A DNA stretch of 64,000 nucleotides from an uncultured Eubacterium sp. (GCA_910583555.1 CAJTXO010000014.1:1-64000); one strand, 5' to 3'; positions 23,709-32,237 are shown, counted from the first letter of the stretch. Translations and numbers: made by a program. The notes: a model not told the origin generated them from the sequence alone.

Positions 23709-24458
23709 ATGAATCATTTGGAATTACCTCATTATCACGGAGAAGGCCGGGAAATCGGCTTTATTCAGGAACAATTGGATCATATAGATAATTTTCAGAC
23801 CGCAGCCGACGTTTTCAAACAGCTGTGTGACACGACAAGGATACGCATCTTTTGGCTTTTGTGCCACTGTGAGGAATGCGTGCTGAACATTTCCGCCCTG
23901 CTTCGCATGTCCAGTCCTGCCGTTTCGCACCATCTTCGGCCGCTGAAAAACAGCGGACTGATCGTCAGCCGCCGGGAAGGGAAAGAAGTCTATTACCGCG
24001 CTGCCGATACGGAAGAATGCCGCCTCCTTCATCAGATGATCGAGCAGGTCATGGAAATCACCTGCCTGAACATGGAAAAACGGCCGGTAGAAGAACTTAC
24101 CGGCCGCGCGGTGGACTATCCATCGGAACAGGTTGAAATCGTGCGCGCGATCCATGACCAGCTCACACAGAACATCGGCCAGCGCATCACCATCGAATCC
24201 CTGTCCAGACAATATCACATCAACCCTACGACACTGAAAGAAGTGTTCAAAGCCATTTATGGTACTTCTCTCGCCGCCCACATCAAAGAGCACCGCATGG
24301 AACTGGCGGCAAAACTTCTAACGGAAACGGATTTAACGATAGCGGAGATCGGACAGCGGATCGGATATAAGAGCCAGAGCCGGTTTTCGTCGGCTTTTAA
24401 GGCTTATTTTCAGGTTTTGCCGAAGGAGTACCGCAAAGGGGGGGCGGCTGGGAATTAG
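23709..24458 (+). CDS. ArsR-AraC fusion transcriptional regulator
   Basis: 249 residues. The N-terminal winged helix of ArsR type covers about 25-105: FKQLCDTTRIRIFWLLCHCEECVLNISALLRMSSPAVSHHLRPLKNSGLIVSRREGKEVYYR. Its CHCEEC segment matches the position where CadC/ArsR sensors bind metal (alpha3). A second, AraC-type double helix-turn-helix occupies about 140-245 (ITIESLSRQYHINPTTLKEVFKAIYG..IAEIGQRIGYKSQSRFSSAFKAYF). The start at 23709 is 6 nt after GGAGG. It is divergent from the HMA/P1B ATPase unit, which it probably controls. Fusing two DNA-binding folds is uncommon. Confidence 0.85.
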   Translation: MNHLELPHYHGEGREIGFIQEQLDHIDNFQTAADVFKQLCDTTRIRIFWLLCHCEECVLNISALLRMSSPAVSHHLRPLKNSGLIVSRREGKEVYYRAADTEECRLLHQMIEQVMEITCLNMEKRPVEELTGRAVDYPSEQVEIVRAIHDQLTQNIGQRITIESLSRQYHINPTTLKEVFKAIYGTSLAAHIKEHRMELAAKLLTETDLTIAEIGQRIGYKSQSRFSSAFKAYFQVLPKEYRKGGAAGN

Positions 24459-24490
24459 TATTTCTGCCATCCAGCCGCGCCACATTCCCG

Positions 24491-25504
24491 TTATGAACGA
24501 TACGTCATCAGCTTATATTCCCTGGAATTTTCACCCGCGAGCAAATACGTCACAAAAAACTCACCATTTTTGACGCGCAGTCCGCTAATCATCACCTCGG
24601 AAGAACCATTCAGGGCATTGACCGACATCTCGCTTCCGCTCACGATCTCTGTCAGACGACTCGTTTCTTCATCCATCAAGAAGATTCCTTTTTCCATACA
24701 GGCATACACATTTTCTTCCTCGTCCTGACAAAATGCCACTCCCTGATTCGTTAATTCCGCGGAATACTCATGTCCTTTTTCACCTGTTTCCAAATCCCAC
24801 TCGTCGATCGAACCGCCGCTCTGGCTGGCAGCAAACATCCGGCTGCCTGCCACGTCCATCGTCGCATAGCCGCTTCCTAGTTCCTTTTCAACCTTGCCAT
24901 CGTTTATACTGCGCACGCTGATACTTCCGTCCGCATACATTCCACAGAGTTTCCCGTCTCCGAGCAAACGATACTGATAGAGCATTTTGTCCCCGTTATA
25001 TAGGGCATCATTGTGTTTGACAGCCTTATTTTTTGAGAACTCATACAGGGCAAAGGAGTCTTTGGTGTTTCCGCTGCTCGTAAGGTCCGTCCATAGGCCA
25101 TAGATCTGGCCGGACGGGTCTCTGTCGATCGTTGATAGGGATGCGATCTGTTCTTTTTCCAGGATTTTGTTTAAGTCCTCCATATCACCTTTTTCCCATT
25201 GTCCGTCTTTGTAGAGATATTCCTCGTACGCCGCGTGCTGGTCTGTGTAATTTTTTGTGTCAAATAAGTATGCTGCCGGATTTCCGTCCTTGTCATATGT
25301 ACTGTAGAACACCTGTCCCTCTGGATACGATATGGCCTGCTCCTTATATTTGGTTTGCGAGCTGCTTTCGTTTGCGGCGGCTGGCGCCGTTGTCGGAGTT
25401 GGTTCAACAGGCTTTGAGCCGGAACCGCACCCCATAAGTCCAAACAGCGTTAATGCTGTTAATAACGAATATCCTATTCGTTTCGTATATCCCTTTCGTT
25501 TCAT
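24491..25504 (-). CDS. Lipoprotein with beta-propeller-like repeats
   Basis: 337 residues. The signal ends in a lipobox (LFGLMGCGSGS), so Cys26 should be lipidated. A Thr/Ala/Pro linker follows, then repeating strands ending in short turns (YLFDTKNY, YGLWTDLTSS, FALYEFSKN, GSIDEWDLETGEK, VYACMEKGIFLMDE). These suggest a beta-propeller sensor or binding domain on the outer face of the membrane. The protein ends shortly after the last strand (EYKLMTYRS). Related clostridial lipoproteins often continue into a solute-binding domain, so this copy may be a short form; that is an impression, not shown. AAAGGAG precedes the ATG. No partner transporter is adjacent. Confidence 0.75.
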   Translation of the reverse strand: MKRKGYTKRIGYSLLTALTLFGLMGCGSGSKPVEPTPTTAPAAANESSSQTKYKEQAISYPEGQVFYSTYDKDGNPAAYLFDTKNYTDQHAAYEEYLYKDGQWEKGDMEDLNKILEKEQIASLSTIDRDPSGQIYGLWTDLTSSGNTKDSFALYEFSKNKAVKHNDALYNGDKMLYQYRLLGDGKLCGMYADGSISVRSINDGKVEKELGSGYATMDVAGSRMFAASQSGGSIDEWDLETGEKGHEYSAELTNQGVAFCQDEEENVYACMEKGIFLMDEETSRLTEIVSGSEMSVNALNGSSEVMISGLRVKNGEFFVTYLLAGENSREYKLMTYRS

Positions 25505-25725
25505 TGATAATTTCTCCTTTCGTTATCTGGTTTTTTAGACTTGTTTCTTTTTATGTTTTTTATCATATCATTTATACACATGTTTTGTAAAGGGAAACAG
25601 GATTCAGACGCTGATTTTGGGTAGTCGTATAAATTTTCTCACAAAACTTTGAAGATATTTTATTGAATGAATTGACATTTAATCACCTCACATTAATCAT
25701 CAGGCTACAACCTTCCATGTGCAAA

Positions 25726-26424
25726 CTAAGGAAATCCAATCTTATTCAGTATTTCTCCTACCAAACGATACACATTACTTACTGACCACATCTCCGATGG
25801 CCTCCTCTTCCCATCTTCTACACATCTTTTATAACACCTCTCTGCCACCTGAATCGCTTTTCTCTCATCCCCAGTCTGCACCAGCTTCCTATAGATATCC
25901 CGGTCATTCTTAGAATACTTTTGTCCCGTTGCCTTCTCAAACTTCTCAGCAAAGCGGTCACAGCATGTATAAGACTCCTTAATCACAGGCATCTCTCCAA
26001 AATACGCATACATCCAGATCTCAAAACAGGGATTAGACCACCCTGCACCCACACCATATTTCTCCGCCACCTTGATAATCTCGTCAAAGTCCTTCACCTG
26101 GTCTCTATCAAAAACAATCCACGGAATCCGATACTGTGATTCCTGCCCTGTCATTTCCAGAGCTTTCCTCACCAGATCCACTGTTCTGGCTTTCTCCACC
26201 TTTATCACAAGTCGTTCTTTCAGTTCTGCCGGAATACTGTCCCGCAGTCCCTCAAAATAATTCCTCTCCGTTTCTTCCGTATCCGTCACGATCAGATAAT
26301 ATCCCAGTTCAGGAACTCTGGCTCCCACACGTCTACTCCTATCCCACTTTTTTCCGGCCCTGCTGTCGCTGGACTTTCTGGCAGCAGCAGCTTTCTTTCC
26401 TGCCGCTTTCCCCCTATTTGCCAT
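25726..26424 (-). CDS. RloB-like protein (AbiLii-type phage defence)
   Basis: 232 residues. A basic Ala/Lys-rich N-terminus leads to the RloB domain: YYLIVTDTEETERNYFEGL with the acidic T-E-x-x-Y-F motif, IPWIVFDRDQ with the Asp pair, and SNPCFEIWMYAYF. RloB is a TOPRIM-like putative nuclease. Together with an AAA ATPase it forms the lactococcal AbiL abortive infection system (AbiLi-AbiLii). Here it starts inside the last codons of the ATPase gene (11-nt overlap), with its own GGGAGG, so the pair is translationally coupled. AT-rich accessory surroundings fit a defence locus. Confidence 0.85.
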   Translation of the reverse strand: MANRGKAAGKKAAAARKSSDSRAGKKWDRSRRVGARVPELGYYLIVTDTEETERNYFEGLRDSIPAELKERLVIKVEKARTVDLVRKALEMTGQESQYRIPWIVFDRDQVKDFDEIIKVAEKYGVGAGWSNPCFEIWMYAYFGEMPVIKESYTCCDRFAEKFEKATGQKYSKNDRDIYRKLVQTGDERKAIQVAERCYKRCVEDGKRRPSEMWSVSNVYRLVGEILNKIGFP

Positions 26425-27709
26425 CCGCCGTCCTCCCTTTCAACATCTTCATAGGCTGTAATGCCGGAATCGCTCCATAATTCCCTGTGAGATAATTTTT
26501 TGCAAGAGCCTCATCCCGCCGCACCTTATTCCCATCTTCGTCCTTAAATTCAACTAAAGAGTACAATTCCGAAGCTCCGTCTCTGTTCTTATTAACCATC
26601 CAAATTTCATCCCGTCGCAACAATTCATTGGAAAACTGCCAAATATCATGGGTCGTAAATATCAGCTGCGCATTCCGGGTATTGATTTCCGGGGAAAGAA
26701 AAGTCAATATAATATTCCTTACCAGTAATGGATGCAGTCTGGCATTCAACTCATCAATAAACAGCGTGGAACCATGATCCAACACTTCCTTTAAGGAAGG
26801 ATACAAAGCAAACATCTTCTGTGTCCCGCTGGATTCCTGTTTTAATGGGATAGAAATCATTTTTCCACTGTCCCCCATCTTATGCAAGGCATCAATCTTA
26901 TAGCTTTTGCTGTTGTCTTTCTCTTCCTCCCGGGGAAGTTCCTCGATATTAAAATCCTGTATCGCCTCATCAAAAGATGCAAAATATTCCACCACATTAT
27001 CCTGCACCTCTTTTCGGTCCACAAATCCTTCTGGCAGAACTCTGGAAAGGAAAAAATTCTCCGCAGGATCGCCAAAGTTTACAATCTCGTTTTTCAAAAA
27101 CCAATCCCTAACCTTTTTCAGCTTGGCAATTCGCAACTTCGACCCCAACGATACAATAAGGGATTCCTTGTTCAGAGATGCCTTGATATTCTCCACATGA
27201 TTTTTGGAAAATCCGTTCATCTCCAATTCTTCACCCTTTTTGCGATAAAAGATCGTACGATACTTGTTTCTAGCCGTCTTTGCCTTGGAATAAAGCCATT
27301 CTTCCACCACTTCATCCTTTTTCAGGGAAAATCCGTACTGGTATGTCTTGCCCGTATCTTCTGAATTGTCAACATAAAACACTTCAAAAGTAGTGTCTTC
27401 GTTTCGGCTGTTTTCATCAAATAGGAATGGCATCACCCTCGAATAAGAATCCCCTGTTTTCCTGCGCCGTTCCTCTTCATCACCAAATTTAAAGGATTCG
27501 TCTACATAATAAGTCATATATTCAAAGGCATCGTATACATTAGACTTCCCGCTTGCATTGGCGCCATAGATAGCTGCCACCTTCAAAAGTTTATCATTCG
27601 CCACTTCTGCCACATGATCTTCGTGCTCCTTTATTTTTGTTGCCGTCAAATCCAAAGATACCTCATCACGAAAGGATTTAAAGTTTTTAAAATTAAATTG
27701 AATCAGCAT
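26414..27709 (-). CDS. AAA-family ATPase (AbiLi/RloA-type) of a defence pair
   Basis: 431 residues of the SMC/OLD-like ABC ATPase class. The N-terminus LIQFNFKNFKSFRDEVSLDL is typical of AAA_15/21 proteins. Walker A is YGANASGKSN at about 45-54. A coiled, insertion-rich middle follows. The signature region SSGTQKMFALYP, Walker B TLFIDELNARLHP and the switch His in LIFTTHD are near the C-terminus. It probably senses phage infection and licenses the RloB partner encoded downstream. The start at 27709 has GAGGAG 6 nt upstream. No recombinase or IS end is visible next to the pair. Confidence 0.88.
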   Translation of the reverse strand: MLIQFNFKNFKSFRDEVSLDLTATKIKEHEDHVAEVANDKLLKVAAIYGANASGKSNVYDAFEYMTYYVDESFKFGDEEERRRKTGDSYSRVMPFLFDENSRNEDTTFEVFYVDNSEDTGKTYQYGFSLKKDEVVEEWLYSKAKTARNKYRTIFYRKKGEELEMNGFSKNHVENIKASLNKESLIVSLGSKLRIAKLKKVRDWFLKNEIVNFGDPAENFFLSRVLPEGFVDRKEVQDNVVEYFASFDEAIQDFNIEELPREEEKDNSKSYKIDALHKMGDSGKMISIPLKQESSGTQKMFALYPSLKEVLDHGSTLFIDELNARLHPLLVRNIILTFLSPEINTRNAQLIFTTHDIWQFSNELLRRDEIWMVNKNRDGASELYSLVEFKDEDGNKVRRDEALAKNYLTGNYGAIPALQPMKMLKGRTADGK

Positions 27710-27736
27710 AAGAGTCTCCTCATTATGGGCTTGCAT

Positions 27737-28094
27737 CTATAACCCCAATTTTGTTTTCATGTTTATTATAATTCATTCTCAGTAAAAATCAACATTTAAT
27801 TGTGAATATTTCGCTTTTACATGTATATTTTTGCAAATTAGTTATATTTTTATACAGATTTATATTGAAAGATGTTTCCCTCACAAAACCCTTACCCGTT
27901 CAGGAAGTTTAGAAAAAAACGCAGATGATGCATGAAAACTTGAACCACCGTCACATACCAAATAAGTATTACCTTTTTGCTAATTTATGTATTGTTTCCA
28001 TTTCTTTGATAGACTCCACATTTATCATATAAATACCAGATTTATTCGCCTCCCATAATTGATCACTGTTTAGATCTCAACTTCTGCCATCAGC
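27737..28094. other. AT-rich intergenic stretch with a possible gene relic
   Basis: No complete gene is seen in these 358 nt. A minus-strand stretch (about 28079-27969) reads DLNSDQLWEANKSGIYMINV and on to HKLAKR and a stop. It has no start codon or ribosome binding site, as if it were the last 35 codons of a lost gene. No family is recognised. Confidence 0.35.
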
Positions 28095-28874
28095 TCATCG
28101 TCCTGGAATAAGTGCCAGTGCGCCTTTGTATGTTTTATCTATAAATTCAAAGCACTCTTTGGCAAAATGCGAATCAGACTTCCATAAGAATCTCTTACCC
28201 ATGTAAACTTCCGTATCCCAAATGCTATCACTCACTACCGCAAGGCGATTGATGCAGCTTCCTTCAGCATTATATAAAGAAACGTAATATCCTCCAAATC
28301 CCACTGGCACTCGTGAAGTTTTAGGAAAAACAAAGGAGTATTTAGACTGCGACAATTTACCTGAAATCTCATTAACTATATGGGAATCCGTAAACTCCAT
28401 CGTAGTCGTTTTCCCCATCTCTTCCTGCGATATCGTCACTTTTGATACTTCATCCGCCTGTACCTCAAAATATTGATCCACCACATGAAGGGAAAATACA
28501 TGCCATTCGTTATCTGTTTTGACATTCAGCTTGTAGTCACCCGTCTTATTTGCCTTAAACGACTGATTCCTGATTACTAATCCACTGCCCGACATGGTGA
28601 ACTTCACTTTCTTTTTTACGATCTTACTTCGTAGCTGTGCTGCACTGGCGGACGTTCCCGCTACATTTATAAAATCCTTTATGGAATAGAAACGTCCTTT
28701 TTGAACTGACGCAGTATTATAAAAATACTTAGAATACGGCTCAGCCCACTCCTGTTTGAGGGCTCTTTCTAATTTTGGACTCCTTTCCTTTGCCTCTAAC
28801 TGTTCAAACTGGCAGAGAAACATCATCAGAACCAGCAGCATGCACCCTGTTTTAAAACTTTTTTGTCGCATCAT
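28095..28874 (-). CDS. Secreted protein, cassette family type B, copy 4
   Basis: 259 residues with a signal peptide (LVLMMFLCQFEQLEA-K). It belongs to a paralogous family seen five times in this array. Shared landmarks are KQEWAEPYSKYF near the N-terminus, KGRFYSIKDFI, SGSGLVIRNQSFKANKTGDYKLNVKTDNEWHVFSLHVVDQYF, the MGKTTTMEFTDSHIVNEISGKL segment and the C-terminal FAKECFEFIDKTYKGALALIP. The middle reads like an Ig or beta-sandwich fold. No known domain is recognised and no catalytic motif is seen. AGGAG is 9 nt before the ATG. It follows a deletion remnant of a type A gene and shares promoter 29089-29117. Confidence 0.8.
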   Translation of the reverse strand: MMRQKSFKTGCMLLVLMMFLCQFEQLEAKERSPKLERALKQEWAEPYSKYFYNTASVQKGRFYSIKDFINVAGTSASAAQLRSKIVKKKVKFTMSGSGLVIRNQSFKANKTGDYKLNVKTDNEWHVFSLHVVDQYFEVQADEVSKVTISQEEMGKTTTMEFTDSHIVNEISGKLSQSKYSFVFPKTSRVPVGFGGYYVSLYNAEGSCINRLAVVSDSIWDTEVYMGKRFLWKSDSHFAKECFEFIDKTYKGALALIPGR

Positions 28875-28892
28875 CGTTATCTTCTCCTTTCT

Positions 28893-29028
28893 TTATTCCC
28901 AGGAACGTTTTGGAATCTGGGACAGCATATCCTTATATAGTTTATAAATGTAATCATAACACTCCTGGGCACTGGACGGATCTTCTGCATCTCGAAAGCA
29001 ATAGCTGTGTGCCACTTCTTTTCTTCAT
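28893..29028 (-). pseudogene. Deletion remnant of a cassette type A gene
   Basis: This stretch begins with the type A ribosome binding site and ATGAAGAAAAG start (29028). It jumps directly to the type A C-terminus (CFRDAEDPSSAQECYDYIYK..SQIPKRSWE, stop at 28893). About 670 nt of the middle are missing, and head and tail are out of frame (136 nt). The intact gene at 30965-31771 has GCCATT at both deletion end points, suggesting loss between short direct repeats. Confidence 0.85.
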
Positions 29029-29088
29029 CTCACTTTCCCCTTCCCGACGTCCCTTGGTAAACCTACTTCCATGTTATCTCTACATTTT

Positions 29089-29117
29089 ATAATACTACTT
29101 TATTGTTTTGAATACAA
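29089..29117 (-). promoter_or_regulatory. Cassette promoter, copy 4
   Basis: TTGTAT (29117-29112), 17-nt spacer, TATTAT (29094-29089). It is nearly identical to the promoters at 30836, 31832 and 33151, each upstream of a type A gene or remnant. Confidence 0.65.
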
Positions 29118-29120
29118 GCA

Positions 29121-29166
29121 AAAATCAAGTATGGTTCTCCCGATAAGCAAAACCACACTTGATTTT
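29121..29166 (-). terminator. Cassette terminator, copy 3
   Basis: 16-nt arms AAAATCAAGT.. (29121-29136) and ..ACTTGATTTT (29151-29166) with one mismatch and a 14-nt loop. It begins directly after the stop codon of the type B gene at 29167; T-rich on both sides, so likely bidirectional. Confidence 0.85.
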
Positions 29167-29934
29167 TTACCATAATCGTTCTGGAATAAGAACTAATGCG
29201 TCTTTGTATGTTTTATCCACAAATTCAAAGCACTCTTTGGCAAAATGCGAATCAGATCTCCACTCTGCAACAGAATTACAAAGTGTATTACTGGTCATTG
29301 AAAAATAATCTACCAAGTGATCGCGTGCATCATACAAAGCGACATCATACCCCCAAAAACAACCCACTCGTTTTCGCAGGGTTTTGGTACAATCTAACAC
29401 ATATTTTGTTTGCATCAGTTTACTCGTAATCCCATTAACCTTAATTGGGTCTGTAATTTCCATACTAGTTGTTTTTCCCATCGTTCTCTGCGATATCACT
29501 ATCTTCACAACTCCATCTAATCGCATTTGGCAAAAAGGTTCCGCTATACGTAACGCGAATACATGACATTCATCTTCTGTCTTGATTTTAAGTTTATATT
29601 CTCCTGGCTTTTTTGCCATAAACTTATTCTTTCTAATTTTTAATCCCTCTCCAAAGCAAACAACATTTCTATTATTTTTTATTTGATTCAAAAGTTCTTT
29701 GGCACTTTTATATTTTGTCACGTATACCCTTAAAACATCCTGAAGGGCATAGTACTTCCCTTTTTGAATCACAATCCACTCCTCATAAAAATGCCTGTCT
29801 TTCACCAGGCATTCTTGTCTAAGCGGTTTTTCATAATTCTTAATTTTTGCATTTATTTTCACATGTTCTGACGGTAAAAGCAACAGTATCATCGTCACTA
29901 GCACCCAACTGAAAATTAATAATCTTTGTTTCAT
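29167..29934 (-). CDS. Secreted protein, cassette family type B, copy 3
   Basis: 255 residues, a paralogue of the protein at 28095-28874. After a signal peptide (LLIFSWVLVTMILLLLPSEHVKINA) it has KPLRQECLVKD, KGKYYALQDVL, GEGLKIRKNKFMAKKPGEYKLKIKTEDECHVFALRIAEPF, MGKTTSMEITDPIKVNGITSKLMQTKY and C-terminal HFAKECFEFVDKTYKDALVLIPERLW. The start at 29934 follows GAGAGGAAAG and is 16 nt after the stop of the type A gene upstream, so A and B are cotranscribed here. This is the only intact A-B pair of the array. Function unknown; secreted, no enzyme motif. Confidence 0.8.
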   Translation of the reverse strand: MKQRLLIFSWVLVTMILLLLPSEHVKINAKIKNYEKPLRQECLVKDRHFYEEWIVIQKGKYYALQDVLRVYVTKYKSAKELLNQIKNNRNVVCFGEGLKIRKNKFMAKKPGEYKLKIKTEDECHVFALRIAEPFCQMRLDGVVKIVISQRTMGKTTSMEITDPIKVNGITSKLMQTKYVLDCTKTLRKRVGCFWGYDVALYDARDHLVDYFSMTSNTLCNSVAEWRSDSHFAKECFEFVDKTYKDALVLIPERLW

Positions 29935-29950
29935 ATTGTCTTTCCTCTCT

Positions 29951-30775
29951 TTATTCCCACGAACGTTTCGGAATCTGTGACAGCATATCTTTATATAGTT
30001 TATAAATATAGTCATAACACTCCTGGGCAGCCGGCAAATTTTCGGCTTTTCGATCGCATTTACTATTTAACATTCCAAATGGCATCATAATGTACCACGC
30101 CAAACGCCTGCCATCTGACGCATAAAATCCCACATTATACTCGTCGATACAAGGTACAGAACCACCTATCCTTGCAAAGGAAAAAGCATACTTCGGCATC
30201 TTAAGTTTAGAAACAATTTGTCGAATTTGGAACGGATCTGTAATTTCAACACGGATTGGCTCACTAATCCTATAACCTTCATTCAAATGCTCTTCATAAT
30301 CGGTAATAATTATTTTGGCCACTTCGTTCTCTTTCACATTAAAATATTTATCAACCGCCTCCACCCGAAACAGATGGAAAGAATCCTTCAATTTAACTTT
30401 TAACCAATATTCTCCCACCTTATCTGCCCTGATCGTTTTTTTCTTCACCAACGGTTTTTTCCCTGATATTGTTTTATTCTTTAGCAACAGCCCCTTGCCC
30501 GATATCGTAATTTTATATCCCTTATACAATTTTTCATTCAAATCATAAAAGATACTTTTACGTTGACTAACCGGTTTTATCAATTCTTTCAGTGTATATG
30601 TTTTCCCTTTTTCAATTGTAACAGTTTCATAGGAAAACTCCTCTGTTTTCTTTGCCCACTCCTGTTTGAGAGGTTTTCCATTTTGCTTCTGCTTTGCCTC
30701 AACCTGCTCAAAATGACAGAGACTTAGCGCAAGTACTAATACTATGCCGAATATTATGCCATTCCCTTTCTTCAT
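29951..30775 (-). CDS. Secreted protein, cassette family type A, copy 3
   Basis: 274 residues. The signal peptide is GIIFGIVLVLALSLCHFEQVEA-K, followed by KPLKQEWAKKTEEFSYETVTIEKGKTYTLKELIKPV, then SGKGLLLKNKTISGKK with a short duplication (KPLVKKKTIRADKVGEYWLKVKLKDSFHLF). The EITDPFQIRQIVSKLKMPKYAF block and the C-terminus AAQECYDYIYKLYKDMLSQIPKRSWE complete it. It is a distant homologue of the type B proteins and nearly identical over its N-terminal half to the type A protein at 30965-31771. GGGGAGAG lies just before the ATG. First gene of the intact A-B cassette; promoter at 30836-30864. No function can be assigned. Confidence 0.82.
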   Translation of the reverse strand: MKKGNGIIFGIVLVLALSLCHFEQVEAKQKQNGKPLKQEWAKKTEEFSYETVTIEKGKTYTLKELIKPVSQRKSIFYDLNEKLYKGYKITISGKGLLLKNKTISGKKPLVKKKTIRADKVGEYWLKVKLKDSFHLFRVEAVDKYFNVKENEVAKIIITDYEEHLNEGYRISEPIRVEITDPFQIRQIVSKLKMPKYAFSFARIGGSVPCIDEYNVGFYASDGRRLAWYIMMPFGMLNSKCDRKAENLPAAQECYDYIYKLYKDMLSQIPKRSWE

Positions 30776-30835
30776 CTCACTCTCCCCCCTTCCGACATTC
30801 TCAGGTAAACCAACCTCTATTTTTTCCTTACATTC

Positions 30836-30864
30836 ATCATACTACTTAATTGTTTTGAGTACAA
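30836..30864 (-). promoter_or_regulatory. Cassette promoter, copy 3
   Basis: TTGTAC (30864-30859), 17-nt spacer, TATGAT (30841-30836); drives the intact A-B pair. Confidence 0.65.
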
Positions 30865-30868
30865 GTAT

Positions 30869-30914
30869 AAAATCGAGTGTAGTTCTACCTACAAGCAAAA
30901 CCACACTTGATTTT
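30869..30914 (-). terminator. Cassette terminator, copy 2
   Basis: Arms AAAATCGAGT.. (30869-30884) and ..ACTTGATTTT (30899-30914), homologous to the hairpin at 29121-29166, followed by T-rich sequence. Confidence 0.8.
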
Positions 30915-30916
30915 TT

Positions 30917-30964
30917 ACCATAATCGTTTTGGAATAAGAGCTAATGCATCTTTGTATGTTTTAT
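30917..30964 (-). pseudogene. 3' end relic of a cassette type B gene
   Basis: The sequence matches the last 16 codons of the type B gene at 29167 (GATAAAACATACAAAG, then the ..LIPK-R-L-W end and stop before the terminator). The rest of that B copy is deleted, and the break point is fused to the 3' end of the type A gene at 30965. Confidence 0.8.
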
Positions 30965-31771
30965 CTATATATTAAAATCCCACGGACGTTTTGGAATCTG
31001 GGACAGCATATCCTTATATAGTTTATAAATATAGTCATAACACTCCTGAGCACTAGACAAATCTTCCGCACCTCGAAAGCAATAGCTGTGCGCCATTCCC
31101 TTTTGCCACATTGTTATTCCCGCTATAAGACTGCCATTTGCCGAATATAATCCCAGCATATAGTCACCGATATTACTCAATGATCCAACCCTTGGATAAG
31201 TAAAAACATACCTTGGCTTCATAAGTTTAGAAACAATCTGATGAATCTGAAGCGGATCCGTAATCTCATAGGCGATGCTCTCCCCCATCCGATATTCTCT
31301 AATAACTATCTTAGCCACTTCGCTTTCCATTACGTTAAAATACTTTTCAACCGCCTTCACCCGAAACAGATGAAAAGAATCCTTCAATTTAACTTTTAAC
31401 CGATACTCCCCCGTCTCATCTGCCCTGATCGTTTTTTGCTTAATCAACGCTTTTTTTCCTGATATTGTTTTATTCTTTAGCAGCAACTCCTTGCCTGATA
31501 TCGTAATTTTATATCCCTTATTTAATTTTTCATTTAAATCATAAAGGATACTTTTGTATTGATTTACCGGTTTTATCAACTCTTTCAGCGTATAAGTTTT
31601 CCCTTTTTCAATCGTTATGGTTTCATAGGAAAATTCCTCTGTTTTCTTTGCCCACTCCTGCTTAAGAGGTTTTTCAACTTGCTTCTGCTTTACCTCAATC
31701 TGTTCAAAAGGACAGAGAATTAGCGCAAGAACTAATACTATACCAAATATTATGCCATTTCTTTTCTTCAT
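30965..31771 (-). CDS. Secreted protein, cassette family type A, copy 2
   Basis: 268 residues, close to the type A protein at 29951-30775: signal GIIFGIVLVLALILCPFEQIE, KPLKQEWAKKTEEFSYETITIEKGKTYTLKEL, SGKELLLKNKTISGKKALIKQKTIRADETGEYRLKVK, ITDPLQIHQIVSKLMKPRYVF. The C-terminus SAQECYDYIYKLYKDMLSQIPKRPW is followed by DFNI instead of the usual final residue and stop. This happens because the gene runs into the relic of a deleted type B gene. The C-terminus is therefore chimeric but probably harmless. GGGGAGAG precedes the ATG; promoter at 31832-31860. Confidence 0.8.
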   Translation of the reverse strand: MKKRNGIIFGIVLVLALILCPFEQIEVKQKQVEKPLKQEWAKKTEEFSYETITIEKGKTYTLKELIKPVNQYKSILYDLNEKLNKGYKITISGKELLLKNKTISGKKALIKQKTIRADETGEYRLKVKLKDSFHLFRVKAVEKYFNVMESEVAKIVIREYRMGESIAYEITDPLQIHQIVSKLMKPRYVFTYPRVGSLSNIGDYMLGLYSANGSLIAGITMWQKGMAHSYCFRGAEDLSSAQECYDYIYKLYKDMLSQIPKRPWDFNI

Positions 31772-31831
31772 CTCACTCTCCCCTTCCCGACGTCCCTAGG
31801 TAAACCTACTTCCATCTTATCTCTACATTTT

Positions 31832-31860
31832 ATAATACTACTTTATTGTTTTAAATACAA
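31832..31860 (-). promoter_or_regulatory. Cassette promoter, copy 2
   Basis: TTGTAT (31860-31855), 17-nt spacer, TATTAT (31837-31832). Half of a cassette terminator arm (about 31862-31876) remains next to it before the sequence switches to transposase DNA. Confidence 0.65.
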
Positions 31861-31879
31861 GAAAAATCAAGTATGGTTG

Positions 31880-32169
31880 AAGGGCATCCCCTCTGCCCTG
31901 CCGGATATCAGATGTGCCCGCGAAAAGGCGCCCACAAATACCGCTGTCCCCTGAAATGCGGACATATTGGTTCCTGCTCTCATGAACAGGATTGTTCCCC
32001 CCGGCAGTTACGGACGCACCGTCTACATAAAAACCACGGTGATCTTCGTTTCCATCCCCGTATCCCAAGGGATTCCGAAAAATACAAAACGACATACGGT
32101 GAGCGCAGCGTCTGTGAACGGGCCAATAACAGTATTTTGCGAACAGAATATGGTATTTTAATCTGTTAA
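31880..32169 (+). pseudogene. Transposase C-terminal relic
   Basis: Plus-strand DNA, visibly more GC-rich than the flanks, encodes a zinc-finger-like and C-terminal part of a DDE transposase: KYRCPLKCGHIGSCSHEQDCS, then a garbled patch, then NHGDLRFHPRIPRDSEKYK, TTYGERSVCERANNSIL. The patch reads SYGRTVYIK in another frame. A C6 run (31997-32002, one C too many) and an A5 run (32029-32033, one A too few) are compensating frameshifts. The 5' part is missing and no terminal inverted repeats are seen. It replaced the 3' end of a cassette copy. Confidence 0.75.
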
Positions 32170-32237
32170 AAAATATATTTTGACAGGTTTCATTGTCATG
32201 TCTTTTTTCTATTTCTTCATCGACTTTCCGAGAGCAC

